A DNA stretch of 64,000 nt from Cellulomonas wangsupingiae (GCF_024508275.1 NZ_CP101989.1:3100001-3164000), one strand, 5' to 3'. Counted from the first letter of the stretch, positions 24,072 to 33,649 are shown. Notes: generated from the letters alone by a model not told the origin. Translations and numbers: made by a program.

Positions 24072-25280
24072 ATGACCCTGAACCCCCCGCACCGCCTGCT
24101 CATGGGGCCGGGCCCGATCAGCGCCGACCCGCGCGTGCTGCGCGCGATGTCCGCACCGCTGGTCGGGCAGTTCGACCCGGTGATGACGGGGTACATGAAC
24201 GCCACGCAGGACCTCTACCGCGAGGTGTTCCGCACCGCCAACGACGCGACGCTGCTGGTCGACGGCACGGCCCGCGCGGCGATCGAGGCGGCGGTCGTGT
24301 CGCTCGTCGAGCCCGGGGACCGCGTGCTCGTCCCGGTGTTCGGGCGGTTCGGCCACCTGCTCGTCGAGATCGCCCGGCGTGCCGGTGCGGTCGTCGAGAC
24401 GGTCGAGGCCCCGTGGGGCCGGGTCGTCGACCCGCAGCGCGTCGCCGACGCCGTGCGCGCCCACCGGCCCCGGCTCGTCGCGGTCGTCCACGGCGACACC
24501 TCCACGACGATGCGCCAGCCGCTCGCGGACCTCGGCGCCGTGTGCGCCGAGCACGACGCGCTGCTGTACGTCGACGCGACCGCGTCCCTGGGCGGCAACG
24601 ACGTGCGCACGGACGACTGGGGCCTCGACGTCGTCACGGCCGGGCTGCAGAAGTGCCTGGGCGGGCCGTCGGGCAGCGCACCGGCCACGCTGTCGGACCG
24701 GGCGCGTGACGCCGTGCGTGCGCGCCGGCACGTCGAGGAGGGCCTGCGCACGGACGACGACGAGCCGCGCGGCACCGTCATCGGCTCCAACTACCTCGAC
24801 CTCGCCCAGCTCCTCGACTACTGGGGCCCGCGCCGCCTCAACCACCACACCGAGGCGACCTCGATGCTGTACGCGGCGCACGAGTGCGCGCGGATCCTCG
24901 TCGAGGACGGGCTCGACGCGACGATCGAGCGCCACCGCGTCGCCGGGGAGGCGATGCTCGCGGGCGTGCAGGGCCTCGGGCTCGGCGTGTTCGGCGACGT
25001 CGCGCACAAGATGCACAACGTCGTCGCGGTGGAGGTCCCGCAGGGCGTCGTCGCCGACGCGGTGCGCGCGTCGATGCTCGACGACTTCGCGATCGAGATC
25101 GGCACGTCCTTCGGCCCGCTGCACGGGCGGGTGTGGCGCATCGGGACCATGGGCGTCAACGCGCGCAAGGACGCGGTGCTGACCACGCTCGCGGCGCTCG
25201 AGCACGTGCTGCGCACGCAGGGCGTGGCCGTCCCGACGGGTGGCGGCGTGACCGCCGCGCAGGAGGTGTACGCCGCGTGA
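24072..25280 (+). CDS. pucG: (S)-ureidoglycine-glyoxylate aminotransferase
   Basis: A 402-residue class-V PLP aminotransferase of the PucG group, which transfers the amino group of ureidoglycine to glyoxylate. Seen: HRLLMGPGPISADPRVLRAM, FDPVMTGYMNATQDLYREVF, the PLP Asp in YVDATASLGG and the Schiff-base lysine in TAGLQKCLGGPSG. ATG 24072 is chosen over an in-frame start 30 bp upstream because that lies inside the operator. The absence of a ribosome site plus the adjacent -10 suggests leaderless translation. It overlaps allC by GTGA. Confidence 0.93.
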   Translation: MTLNPPHRLLMGPGPISADPRVLRAMSAPLVGQFDPVMTGYMNATQDLYREVFRTANDATLLVDGTARAAIEAAVVSLVEPGDRVLVPVFGRFGHLLVEIARRAGAVVETVEAPWGRVVDPQRVADAVRAHRPRLVAVVHGDTSTTMRQPLADLGAVCAEHDALLYVDATASLGGNDVRTDDWGLDVVTAGLQKCLGGPSGSAPATLSDRARDAVRARRHVEEGLRTDDDEPRGTVIGSNYLDLAQLLDYWGPRRLNHHTEATSMLYAAHECARILVEDGLDATIERHRVAGEAMLAGVQGLGLGVFGDVAHKMHNVVAVEVPQGVVADAVRASMLDDFAIEIGTSFGPLHGRVWRIGTMGVNARKDAVLTTLAALEHVLRTQGVAVPTGGGVTAAQEVYAA

Positions 25281-26581
25281 CGTCCGCCGCCGAGGTGCTG
25301 CGACGCTGCGACGCGCTCGCCGGGTGCAGCGAGCACGCGGAGCACCTCGACCGCGCGCACCTGACGCCCGCGCTCGCCGCGGCGCAGGGCTTGGTCGAGG
25401 GCTGGATGGCCGCGGCCGGGCTGCGCACGTGGCGCGACCAGGCCGGCAACCTGTGCGGACGCGCCGAGGGACGCGAGCCGGGCCTGCCGGCGCTGCTGCT
25501 CGGCTCGCACCTCGACACGGTGCCCGACGCGGGCCGGTACGACGGCATGCTCGGCGTCCTGCTGGCCGTCGCCGCCGCCGAGCGGCTGCGCGACGAGCTC
25601 CCGGCGTGGCCGTGCGCGCTGGAGGTCGTCGGGTTCACCGACGAGGAGGGCGCGCGCTTCGGCACTGCGCTGCTGGGGTCCCGCGCGCTGGCCGGCACGT
25701 GGGACGACGCCTGGTGGGCGCTGCGCGACGCGCACGGCACGACGCTCGAGCAGGCCGCCCGCGACTTCGGCCTCGACCCGGCGCTGGTGGGCACGGCCGC
25801 GCGTCGGCCCGGCGAGCTGGTGGCCTACCTGGAGGCGCACATCGAGCAGGGCCCGCTGCTCGAGGAGGCGGACCGCTCGCTGGGCGTCGTCACGACCATC
25901 GCGGGTGCGCAGCGGTTCCGCGTCGAGGTCGTCGGGGAGGCGCGGCACGCGGGTGGGACGCCGTACCCGCGGCGACGCGACGCCCTCGTCGGGGCCGCCG
26001 AGGCGATCGTGCTGATCGAGCGGACGGTGCGCGACTCGGGGGCGATCGCGACGGTCGGGCAGGTCGCCGTGGAGCCCGGCGCCGTCAACGTCATCCCCGG
26101 CCGCGCCGTGTTCTCCGTCGACCTGCGGGCCGCGACCGACGGCGAGCGCGACGCGATGCGCGCCACCCTGCTGGCCGGGATCGCCGACGTCTGCGCGGCG
26201 CGCGGGCTGACGATGCGCGTGACCGACCTGTACGAGGCCCCCGCCACCCCGTGCGCCGGCTGGTTGCGTGACGCCCTGCGCGACGGCGTCGCGACGACCG
26301 GTGACACCGACCCGCTCGACGTGTGGAGCCGGGCGGGGCACGACGGCATGGCCGTGTCCGCCGTGACGGACGTCGGCATGCTGTTCCTACGCTGCGGCGA
26401 CGGCATCAGCCACCACCCCGACGAGTCGGTGCGCGAGGCCGACGTCGCCGCGGGGCTGGACGCGCTGACGGCCGCGGCGCGCACCGTCGCGACGCGGACC
26501 GGTGCCGCAGCGGCCCACGCCGCACAGGCCCACGCCGCCCGGGCCGGTTCCGCACAGGCCGACGCGGAGGCACGCGCGTGA
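25277..26581 (+). CDS. allC: Allantoate amidohydrolase
   Basis: A 434-residue M20-family binuclear metal hydrolase that releases ammonia from allantoate to give (S)-ureidoglycine, the substrate of PucG just upstream. Motifs: LLGSHLDTVPDAGRYDGMLG (metal His and Asp), GFTDEEGARFG (catalytic Glu pair), LEAHIEQGPLLE, GEARHAGGTPYPRRRD and the C-terminal GISHHPDE. GTG 25277 overlaps the pucG stop. The last 25 residues form an Ala/His/Gln-rich tail not typical of the family. It overlaps the regulator gene by 4 bp. Confidence 0.94.
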   Translation: MTSAAEVLRRCDALAGCSEHAEHLDRAHLTPALAAAQGLVEGWMAAAGLRTWRDQAGNLCGRAEGREPGLPALLLGSHLDTVPDAGRYDGMLGVLLAVAAAERLRDELPAWPCALEVVGFTDEEGARFGTALLGSRALAGTWDDAWWALRDAHGTTLEQAARDFGLDPALVGTAARRPGELVAYLEAHIEQGPLLEEADRSLGVVTTIAGAQRFRVEVVGEARHAGGTPYPRRRDALVGAAEAIVLIERTVRDSGAIATVGQVAVEPGAVNVIPGRAVFSVDLRAATDGERDAMRATLLAGIADVCAARGLTMRVTDLYEAPATPCAGWLRDALRDGVATTGDTDPLDVWSRAGHDGMAVSAVTDVGMLFLRCGDGISHHPDESVREADVAAGLDALTAAARTVATRTGAAAAHAAQAHAARAGSAQADAEARA

Positions 26582-27480
26582 CGACGACGGTCCCCGCCGT
26601 CGCACCGGCACCGTCCGCACCTGCCGCACCTGCCGCGCCGGCCGCACCGGACCTCGACGGCCTGCGCCTCGACGAGCGCGTCGTCGCCCGCTACGCGGAC
26701 CTGCCGCCCCAGGAGCGCAAGGGCGCCGACGTGCTGCTCGAGCACTTCGGCGACCTCGCGACGTACTCGGCCGCCGAGCTCGCGACCCTCGCGGGTGTCT
26801 CGAAGGCGACCATGAGCCGCCTGTTCCGCAGCCTGGGCTTCGACGACTTCACGCAGGTCCGCGACCACCTGCGGCGCCTGCGCGGCCACGGCCTGCCGGT
26901 GACGCTCGGCGCCACGCCGGACCTCGACGCGCACGCCGACGCCGAGAGCGCCGCCGTGCGCGTGGCCGCGGCGAGCCTCGCGGTGCACGTGGACGCGGTC
27001 GCCGACCTGCTCGCGCACGCGCCGCGCGTCGTCGTCGTGGGCCTGCGCAACAGCTACCCCGTCGCGCTGCACCTGCGTCAGCAGCTCACGCAGGTGCGCC
27101 CGCACGTCACGCTGCTGCCGCAGCCCGGGCAGTCGTGGTCGGAGGACGTCGTCGACCTGTCCGGGCAGGACGCCGTGGTCCTGGTCGCGTTCCGCCGCCG
27201 CCCGCCGGGCGTGCGCGCGCTGGCCGAGCGGCTGCACGCCGCGGGCACGCCCGTCGTCCTGCTGGCCGACCCCACCGCGCGTGCCCTGGCGGCCCACGCG
27301 ACGTGGTGGCTGGAGTGTCCGGTGCAGGCCCGCGGTGCGTTCGACTCGTACGCGGCCGCGTCGTCCGTCGTCGCCGCGCTCGCCGACGCGGTCCTGGCCC
27401 GGCGCGGACGCACGGGTGAGCAGCGCGTCGCCGCGATCGACTCGGCGTACCGCACGCTCGGAGAGGTCGAGGCGCGCTGA
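26578..27480 (+). CDS. MurR/RpiR-family transcriptional regulator
   Basis: A 300-residue regulator with an N-terminal RpiR helix-turn-helix (SAAELATLAGVSKATMSRLF, residues about 60-80) and a C-terminal SIS domain (RVVVVGLRNSYPVALHLRQQ). A 30-residue Ala/Pro-rich N-terminal tail precedes it. It sits inside the allC-xdh operon with 4-bp and 3-bp overlaps, so it is the best local candidate to bind the GAAAC-N4-GTTTC dyads. SIS domains usually bind phosphosugars; a purine-pathway ligand here is inference. Confidence 0.9.
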   Translation: MTTTVPAVAPAPSAPAAPAAPAAPDLDGLRLDERVVARYADLPPQERKGADVLLEHFGDLATYSAAELATLAGVSKATMSRLFRSLGFDDFTQVRDHLRRLRGHGLPVTLGATPDLDAHADAESAAVRVAAASLAVHVDAVADLLAHAPRVVVVGLRNSYPVALHLRQQLTQVRPHVTLLPQPGQSWSEDVVDLSGQDAVVLVAFRRRPPGVRALAERLHAAGTPVVLLADPTARALAAHATWWLECPVQARGAFDSYAAASSVVAALADAVLARRGRTGEQRVAAIDSAYRTLGEVEAR

Positions 27481-28277
27481 TGGACCTCGCCGTGGAGTCC
27501 CTGCGGGCCGCCCGCACGCGTGCCGACCTGCGCCTGGCGCCCGGTGAGCGCCTGCTCGCCGGCGGCACCTGGCTGTTCTCCGAGCCGCAGCCCGGGGTCA
27601 CGGGCCTCGTCGACCTGACGACGCTCGGGTGGGAACCGCTGGAGCGCACCCGCGACGGCCTGCGCGTCGCCGCGACGTGCACGGTCGAGCAGCTGGCCGC
27701 GCACACCCCCGACCCCGCGTGGACCGCGTGGCCGCTCGTCGGTGCCTGCGCGGACGCCCTGCTCATGTCGTTCAAGGTCCAGGGGCAGGCGACGGTCGGC
27801 GGCAACGTCGCGATGGCGCTGCCCGCCGGTGCCATGACGGCGCTGCTGGTGGCCCTCGACGCGGTCGCCGTGGTCTGGACGCCGGACGGTGGTGAGCGCC
27901 GCTCGGCCGTCGCCGACCTCGTCGTCGGCCCCGGCTGCACGACGCTGGCGCCCGGTGAGGTGCTGCGCGCGTTCGACGTTCCCGGGCACGCGCTGCGGGC
28001 GCGGGCGGCGGTGCGGCAGGTGTCGCTGACGGCCGTCGGCCGCTCGGCGTCGTTGGTGGTCGCGCGGCGGGACGCCGACGGCACCGTGACGCTCACCGTG
28101 ACGGCCGCGACGCCGCGCCCGGTCCAGCACCGGTTCGCCTCGCTGCCGACGTCGACCCAGGTCAGCGGGGTACTGGCCGGGCTCGAGTGGTACGACGACG
28201 TGCACGGCGCCCCGGACTGGCGGCGCGCCGTGACGACCCTGCTCGCGCACGAGGTCGTCGAGGAGGTGACCGCATGA
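27480..28277 (+). CDS. xdhB: Xanthine dehydrogenase FAD-binding subunit
   Basis: A 265-residue FAD subunit of a molybdenum hydroxylase. FAD-binding sequences are LLAGGTWLFSEP (variant of the AGGT loop) and VQGQATVGGNVAMALPAG. It is shorter than the usual 290 or so because the C-terminal domain is compact. The start overlaps the regulator stop (TGATG) and the end overlaps xdhA (ATGA). With the 923-residue subunit downstream it completes a two-chain xanthine dehydrogenase. Confidence 0.92.
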   Translation: MDLAVESLRAARTRADLRLAPGERLLAGGTWLFSEPQPGVTGLVDLTTLGWEPLERTRDGLRVAATCTVEQLAAHTPDPAWTAWPLVGACADALLMSFKVQGQATVGGNVAMALPAGAMTALLVALDAVAVVWTPDGGERRSAVADLVVGPGCTTLAPGEVLRAFDVPGHALRARAAVRQVSLTAVGRSASLVVARRDADGTVTLTVTAATPRPVQHRFASLPTSTQVSGVLAGLEWYDDVHGAPDWRRAVTTLLAHEVVEEVTA

Positions 28278-31045
28278 GGGTCGACGGCCAGGACGTCACC
28301 GCGACGCCCGCACCGGGCCAGTGCCTGCGCACGTTCCTGCGCCAGGAGGGGCACGTCGCGGTGAAGAAGGGCTGCGACTCCGGGGACTGCGGCGCGTGCA
28401 CCGTGCTCGTCGACGGGCAGGCGCGGCACTCGTGCCTCCTGCCCGCGGCTCGCGCGGTCGGCTCCGAGGTCACGACGGCCGCCGGCCTCGGTACGCCCGA
28501 CGCGCTGAGCCCCGTCCAGGAGGCGTTCGTCGAGGCCCAGGGGTTCCAGTGCGGGTTCTGCACGGCCGGCATGGTCGTCACCGCGACGGCCCTGGCCGAC
28601 GACGCCGGACACGTGCACCTCGACGAGGACGGGCTGGTCCGCCGGTTCAAGGGCAACCTGTGCCGGTGCACCGGGTACCGGGCGGTGCGCGACGCGCTGG
28701 CGGGCAAGGCGAACGTCGTGCGCGACGGCGGGGTCGGGGACCCGGTGGCCGTGCCCGCGGGGCGGCGGATCGTGTGCGGGCGCGAGCCGTTCACGCTCGA
28801 CGAGGTGCCGACCGGGCTGCTGCACCTGGCCGTGCTGGGCTCGCCGCACGTGCACGCGCGCATCGTCGCGATCGACACCACCCGCGCCGAGGCGCTGCCG
28901 GGCGTGTACCTCGTGCTCACCCACCGCGACTCCCCCGACGTGCTCTTCTCGACGGGCCGCCACCAGCACCGCACCGACGACCCCGACGACACGCGTGTCC
29001 TCGACGACGTCGTGCGGTTCCACGGCCAGCGCGTCGCGGCCGTCGTCGCGGACTCGGTGGCGCTCGCACGGGCGGCGTGCGCGTTGATCGACGTGGAGTA
29101 CGAGCCGCTCCCCGCAGTCCTCGACCCGGAGGAGGCACGCCGCCCCGGTGCCCCGCTGGTGCACGGCGACAAGGACGCCGCGGCGTCCCGCATCGCCGAC
29201 CCGGCCCGCAACGTGGTGGCCGCGAGCCATGGCGAGGTCGGGGACGTGGCGGCCGCGCTGGCGGCGTCGGCGCACGTGGTGCGGGGCACGTGGCGCACGG
29301 CCCGCGTGTCGCACACGGCGCTGGAGACGCACGCGGCGGTGGGCTGGCTGGACGACGGCGGCCGGCTCGTGGTCCGCACGAGCACGCAGGTGCCGTTCCT
29401 CGTGCGCGAGGAGCTGTGCCACGTGTTCGGGCTCGACCGCGAGCGCGTGCGGGTCGTCGCGGCGCGCGTCGGCGGCGGGTTCGGCGGCAAGCAGGAGGTG
29501 CTCACCGAGGACCTCGTGACCCTCGCCGTGCTGCGCACCGGACGGCCCGTGCAGTACGAGATGACCCGCGAGGACGAGCTCGCGCTGGCGCCCTGCCGGC
29601 ACCCGATGCGCGTCGAGGTCACGCTGGGCGCCGACGCGGACGGGCGGCTGACCGCGATGCACCTGGACGTCCTCTCGGACACCGGCGCATACGGCAACCA
29701 CGCGCCGGGCGTGCTGTTCCACGGCATCCACGAGTCGGTCGCGCAGTACCGGTGCCCGGCCAAGCGCGTGGACGCCGAGGCCGTGTACACCCACCAGCTG
29801 CCGTCCGGCGCGTTCCGCGGGTACGGGCTGGGGCAGGTGATGTTCGGGCTGGAGTCGGCGGTCGACGAGCTGGCGCGCGAGGTCGGGATCGACCCGTTCG
29901 AGATGCGGCGGCGCAACGTCGTGCGCCCCGGCGACGAGTTCCTCGTCAACCACGCCGACACGACGACGGACCTGGGGTACGGGCTGGTCGAGCCGGGCGA
30001 CGACACCCCGTCCTACGGGCTCACGCAGTGCCTCGACCTCGTCGAGGACGCGCTGGCGACGACGCGGGCGGGCGACGCCGCGCTGGTGCCCGTGGGTGAG
30101 CGGTGGCGCGTGGGCGAGGGCATGGCGGTCGCGATGATCGCGACCATCCCGCCGCGCGGTCACCACTCGACGGCGACCGTCTCGGTCGCCGCGGACGGCT
30201 GCTACGAGGTCGCGGTCGGCACCGCCGAGTTCGGCAACGGCACGTCGACCGTGCACGTGCAGCTCGTCGCCACGGCCCTGGGCACCACGCCGGACCGGGT
30301 GCGGCTGCGGCAGTCGGACACCGACCGCGCGGGGTACGACACGGGTGCGTACGGGTCGACGGGGTCGGTCGTCGCCGGGCGCGCGGTCGCCCAGGCGGCG
30401 GCGCTGCTGCGCGAGGAGCTGGTGACGGCGGCCCGCGGGATCGTCGAGGGCGCCCACGAGGCGGGGGTCGCGTCGGGTCGCGCACCGACGTCGCATGACG
30501 CCCCCGTCGTCGGACCGGACGGGGTGCGCGTCGGCGACCGGCTCGTGACGTTCGCCGAGCTCGGCCCACGATCCGCCGACGGCTCGCACCACGGCAGCCC
30601 GCGCTCCGTGGCGTTCAACGTCCACGGGTTCCGCGTCGCCGTCGACACCGCGACCGGCACCGTGCGGATCCTGCAGTCGGTGCAGGCCGCCGACGCCGGC
30701 GTCGTGCTGAACCCTGAGCAGCTGCGCGGCCAGATCGAGGGCGGTGTCGCGCAGGGCATCGGCTCGGCCCTGCTGGAGGAGACGGTGCTGCGCGACGGGA
30801 TCGTGGTCACGCGCGCGCTCCGCGGCTACCGCGTCCCGCAGATGGCCGACGTCCCCCCGACGCGCGTCCTGCTCGCCCGCACCCGCGACGGGCTCGGCCC
30901 GCACGGTGCGAAGTCCATGAGCGAGGCACCGTACAACCCCGTCGCACCCGCGCTGGCCAACGCGGTCCGCGACGCCCTGGGCGTCCGCCCGCACGAGATC
31001 CCGATGACGAAGGACCGGGTCTGGCGTCTGGCGCGGGGGGCATAG
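28274..31045 (+). CDS. xdhA: Xanthine dehydrogenase, fused 2Fe-2S and molybdopterin subunit
   Basis: A 923-residue fusion that oxidises hypoxanthine and xanthine to urate. Residues 1-145 hold two 2Fe-2S clusters: Cys34, 39, 42 and 54 (CDSGDCGAC) and Cys93, 96, 130 and 132 (CGFC, CRC). The molybdopterin domain includes VGGGFGGKQE, SGAFRGYGLGQVMFG, EFGNGTSTV and the C-terminal GAKSMSEAP with the catalytic Glu. The overall layout resembles E. coli XdhD. ATG 28274 overlaps xdhB. Maturation factors XdhC and a MocA-like protein are encoded nearby. Confidence 0.93.
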   Translation: MRVDGQDVTATPAPGQCLRTFLRQEGHVAVKKGCDSGDCGACTVLVDGQARHSCLLPAARAVGSEVTTAAGLGTPDALSPVQEAFVEAQGFQCGFCTAGMVVTATALADDAGHVHLDEDGLVRRFKGNLCRCTGYRAVRDALAGKANVVRDGGVGDPVAVPAGRRIVCGREPFTLDEVPTGLLHLAVLGSPHVHARIVAIDTTRAEALPGVYLVLTHRDSPDVLFSTGRHQHRTDDPDDTRVLDDVVRFHGQRVAAVVADSVALARAACALIDVEYEPLPAVLDPEEARRPGAPLVHGDKDAAASRIADPARNVVAASHGEVGDVAAALAASAHVVRGTWRTARVSHTALETHAAVGWLDDGGRLVVRTSTQVPFLVREELCHVFGLDRERVRVVAARVGGGFGGKQEVLTEDLVTLAVLRTGRPVQYEMTREDELALAPCRHPMRVEVTLGADADGRLTAMHLDVLSDTGAYGNHAPGVLFHGIHESVAQYRCPAKRVDAEAVYTHQLPSGAFRGYGLGQVMFGLESAVDELAREVGIDPFEMRRRNVVRPGDEFLVNHADTTTDLGYGLVEPGDDTPSYGLTQCLDLVEDALATTRAGDAALVPVGERWRVGEGMAVAMIATIPPRGHHSTATVSVAADGCYEVAVGTAEFGNGTSTVHVQLVATALGTTPDRVRLRQSDTDRAGYDTGAYGSTGSVVAGRAVAQAAALLREELVTAARGIVEGAHEAGVASGRAPTSHDAPVVGPDGVRVGDRLVTFAELGPRSADGSHHGSPRSVAFNVHGFRVAVDTATGTVRILQSVQAADAGVVLNPEQLRGQIEGGVAQGIGSALLEETVLRDGIVVTRALRGYRVPQMADVPPTRVLLARTRDGLGPHGAKSMSEAPYNPVAPALANAVRDALGVRPHEIPMTKDRVWRLARGA

Positions 31046-31352
31046 GCGAGGTGAGCCGAGCCCATCGGCGAGCAGGTGCACTGAGGTTCACCCGACCTGG
31101 GCAACGCCACTCTGGTACTGCCCACGCCTCGGATGACAGCCGCCCGCGAAGACTGCGCCCTCCGTGCCAGCGCCAACCCAGCGAGACATCGCCCCGCCCT
31201 CGCGGCGGGCACCTGCGTGCGAAGGAACGTCCTGGGCATCTGCGCCGTCCCGGCGGCAGCGGACGGTCTGCAAGCTCCTGGTCTACGGTTTGCCGGGTTG
31301 GATGCAGTCCCTGACCCGGCCCGCGACGACGTCCGGACGCGGAGGTGCCCAC
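31046..31352. other. 307-bp gap between xdhA and the GyrI-like gene
   Basis: No gene was recognised; short frames here lack coding features. Base composition is lower in GC than the neighbouring genes. A small CCCGCC-N5-GGCGGG hairpin lies at 31193-31209 and a TACGGT -10-like hexamer near 31293, so it may hold the end of the purine operon and the promoter of the next gene. Confidence 0.4.
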
Positions 31353-31976
31353 GTGAAGGTCGACCTCGTCAAGCAGACACCCACGTACCGCGCGGCGCGC
31401 GGCCGGTTCGACGTCGTCACGGTCCCGCCCCTGCGGTACCTCATGGTCGACGGGCACGGCGACCCGAACTCGTCCGACGCGTACCGCGACACCCTGACGT
31501 CGATCTACCCGCTCGCCTACACCCTGAAGTTCCTCAGCAAGCGTGATCTCGGCCGCGACTACGGGGTCCCGCCGCTCGAGGGCCTGTGGTGGTCCGACGA
31601 CATGGCCGCGTTCACCGACCGGCGCGACAAGTCCCGGTGGGACTGGACGCTGCTCAGCCTGGTGCCCGACTGGATCACCGCCGAGCACGTCGAGACCGCT
31701 CGCGCCGCCGTGGCCCGCAAGGGCGGCGCACCCGTCCTCGACGCGATCCGCCTGGAGCCCTTCGACGAGGGACTCGCGGTGCAGACGCTGCACGTCGGCC
31801 CCTACGACGCCGAGGCCCCGGTGCTCGACGCGATGCACCACGAGTTCATCCCGGCGCACGGCCTACGCATGACGGGCAAGCACCACGAGATCTACCTGAG
31901 CGACGCCCGTCGCACGGCGCCGGAACGCCTGCGCACGATCCTGCGTCAGCCGGTCGCGCCGGTCGAGACGCCGTGA
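31353..31976 (+). CDS. GyrI-like domain protein
   Basis: A 207-residue protein of the GyrI-like/SRPBCC-neighbour group often found as a stand-alone small-molecule-binding domain. Seen: YRAARGRFDVVTVPPLRYLM, a central PLEGLWWSDDMAAF and the tail MHHEFIPAHGLRMTGKHHEIYLSD, all typical. GTG 31353 has GGAGG upstream. It overlaps the next gene by GTGA. It shows no sign of a link to purine degradation other than position. Confidence 0.85.
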   Translation: MKVDLVKQTPTYRAARGRFDVVTVPPLRYLMVDGHGDPNSSDAYRDTLTSIYPLAYTLKFLSKRDLGRDYGVPPLEGLWWSDDMAAFTDRRDKSRWDWTLLSLVPDWITAEHVETARAAVARKGGAPVLDAIRLEPFDEGLAVQTLHVGPYDAEAPVLDAMHHEFIPAHGLRMTGKHHEIYLSDARRTAPERLRTILRQPVAPVETP

Positions 31977-32500
31977 CGAGCCCGTCGACGCCCCCGGCGA
32001 CCGTCCCCCTCGTCCGCGACGCGCGTCCCGGGGACGTCGCGGCGATCTGCGCGTTCGGCCAGGAGCACGTCCGGCCGCACTACGCCCCGCTGATCGGCGC
32101 CGAGGCGGCCGACGCGCAGGTCCGCGACTGGTGGAGCCCGACCTACGTCGCCGTCGGGGTCGAGGCCGGCTGCGTGGTGGTCGCCGAGGTCGGCGGTGCG
32201 TGCGTGGGCGTCGGCCAGCGCGGGCGGTACGGCGCCGACCACGTCGTGTACAAGCTGTACGTCGACCCGGCGTTCCGGGGCCACGGGCTCGGGCCACGGC
32301 TCATCGACGGCCTCGTCCGCCGGCTGCCGCCCGAGGTCACCGACCTGTGCGTCGAGCACGTCGCCGCGAACACCCGGGCGGCGGCCTTCTACGAGCGCGA
32401 GGGCTTCACGGTGGAGCGCGTCGACCCGAGCCCGTCGGGCAATCCGGCCCTCGACGTCGTCTGGCGCCGCCGCCTTCTGACCGCCGACACCCTCCGCTGA
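31973..32500 (+). CDS. GNAT-family N-acetyltransferase
   Basis: A 175-residue GNAT protein. The acetyl-CoA-binding stretch is KLYVDPAFRGHGLGPRLIDG and the C-terminal part has EHVAANTRAAAFYEREGF. GTG 31973 overlaps the GyrI-like stop. Substrate unknown. It is followed by a long inverted repeat that separates it from the convergent xdhC. Confidence 0.87.
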   Translation: MTSPSTPPATVPLVRDARPGDVAAICAFGQEHVRPHYAPLIGAEAADAQVRDWWSPTYVAVGVEAGCVVVAEVGGACVGVGQRGRYGADHVVYKLYVDPAFRGHGLGPRLIDGLVRRLPPEVTDLCVEHVAANTRAAAFYEREGFTVERVDPSPSGNPALDVVWRRRLLTADTLR

Positions 32501-32529
32501 CCGCCCGCCCACATGGCGAGACGGCCACC

Positions 32530-32591
32530 CCGCGAGACCGGGCTGAGGTGGGTGATGAGCCGTCATGAGCGACCTGAGCCCGGTCTCGCGG
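32530..32591. terminator. Bidirectional hairpin between GNAT and xdhC
   Basis: CCGCGAGACCGGGCT (32530-32544) and AGCCCGGTCTCGCGG (32577-32591) are exact reverse complements (15 bp); after one mismatch the stem continues for 4 more. The 32-nt interior has further ATGA repeats. It lies between convergent genes and lacks T-tracts. Confidence 0.6.
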
Positions 32592-32604
32592 CCGGCGCGG
32601 CGGG

Positions 32605-33543
32605 TCAGCGACCGTGGACCGGGCCGGCCGTCGTCGACAGGGGTCGGCCCGTCGCGCCGTGGCGGGTCATCACGACCTCCGCCAGGATCGACAGCGCCGT
32701 CTCGGCCGGCGTCGACCCGCCCAGGTCCAGGCCGATCGGCGAGCGCAGCCGCGCGAGCGCCGCGTCGGTCACCCCCGCCGCCCGCAGCGCCTCGACGCGT
32801 CGGGCGTGCGTCGCGCGCGAGCCCATCGCCCCGATGTACCGGGCCGGCGAGGCCAACGCCGTCACCAGAGTCGGGACGTCGACGCGCTGGTCGTGCGTCA
32901 GGACGACGACGGCGTGCGCGGCCGTCAGCGGGTGCGCCCCGAGCCACCGGTCGGGCCAGTCGCGGACGACGGCGTAGGCGTCGGGGAACCGCTCCTTGGT
33001 CGCGAACAGGGGGCGCTGGTCGAGCACCGTCACGGCGAACCCGCACGCAGCGGCCAGGTGCGTGAGCGCGACCGCGTGCTCACCGGCACCCACGACGAGG
33101 AGCGGGTGGGCAGCCGGAGTCCGCAGGGTGACCAGCGGCTCGTCGGTGCACACGCCGCCGTCGGCGTCGAGCGCGACGCACGCGTCCAGGCCCTCGGCCG
33201 CGCGGCGCACCTGGTGCAGCGCCCTCGCCGGCAGCGCGGACACCTCGTGCACCAGCACGGTGATCGTGCCGCCGCACATGAGGCCCGGCTCGCCCAGGTC
33301 GTCGCCGATCCCGTACGACGTGACGTGGGCCCGCCCGCCGTCGAGCACGGCGAGGCACCGCTCGACGAGGTCCGCCTCCACGCACCCGCCGGACACGCTG
33401 CCGGCCACGGTGCCGTCCGAGCCCACGACGAACGACGCCCCCACGGCCCGCGGTGCGCTGCCCTCGACGCGCACGAGCGTCGCCGCCGCGACGCGCTGAC
33501 CGGCGTCGAGGCGGCGGCAGATCTCCGCGGCCTGGTCGAGCAT
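32605..33543 (-). CDS. xdhC: XdhC/CoxI-family molybdenum enzyme maturation factor
   Basis: A 312-residue protein that binds molybdopterin cofactor and is needed to sulfurate and insert it into xanthine dehydrogenase. N-terminal XdhC/CoxI motifs: RVEGSAPRAVGASFVVGSDG and GSVSGGCVEADL, with CGGTITVLVHE. The C-terminal Rossmann domain has PLLVVGAGEHAVAL and RYIGAMGSRATHARR. ATG 33543 is 7 bp after a TAACGT -10, so it is likely leaderless. It is divergent from guaD and shares an operator with it. Confidence 0.93.
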   Translation of the reverse strand: MLDQAAEICRRLDAGQRVAAATLVRVEGSAPRAVGASFVVGSDGTVAGSVSGGCVEADLVERCLAVLDGGRAHVTSYGIGDDLGEPGLMCGGTITVLVHEVSALPARALHQVRRAAEGLDACVALDADGGVCTDEPLVTLRTPAAHPLLVVGAGEHAVALTHLAAACGFAVTVLDQRPLFATKERFPDAYAVVRDWPDRWLGAHPLTAAHAVVVLTHDQRVDVPTLVTALASPARYIGAMGSRATHARRVEALRAAGVTDAALARLRSPIGLDLGGSTPAETALSILAEVVMTRHGATGRPLSTTAGPVHGR

Positions 33544-33550
33544 GAGCGCG

Positions 33551-33571
33551 ACGTTACGAAATGATTGTTTC
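33551..33571. promoter_or_regulatory. Operator-promoter of xdhC/guaD
   Basis: GAAATGATTGTTTC (33558-33571) matches the GAAAY-N4-GTTTC dyad. On the minus strand it is followed after one base by TAACGT (33556-33551) and, 7 bp later, the xdhC ATG, the same geometry as pucG. A TAACGGT at 33591 could serve guaD. Confidence 0.55.
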
Positions 33572-33649
33572 GAGAACCGGCGCGCAGGGGTAACGGTGGC
33601 GAAACAGCCGGGACGGACCATCGACGGCAGGACAACGAGAGGACCTGCC

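Noticed and set aside
27107..31081. 1324-codon minus-strand frame
   Set aside because: It is antisense to the xanthine dehydrogenase genes and has no motif.
31051..31314. Short frames in the gap after xdhA
   Set aside because: Low-complexity translation, no ribosome site, no homology to known motifs.
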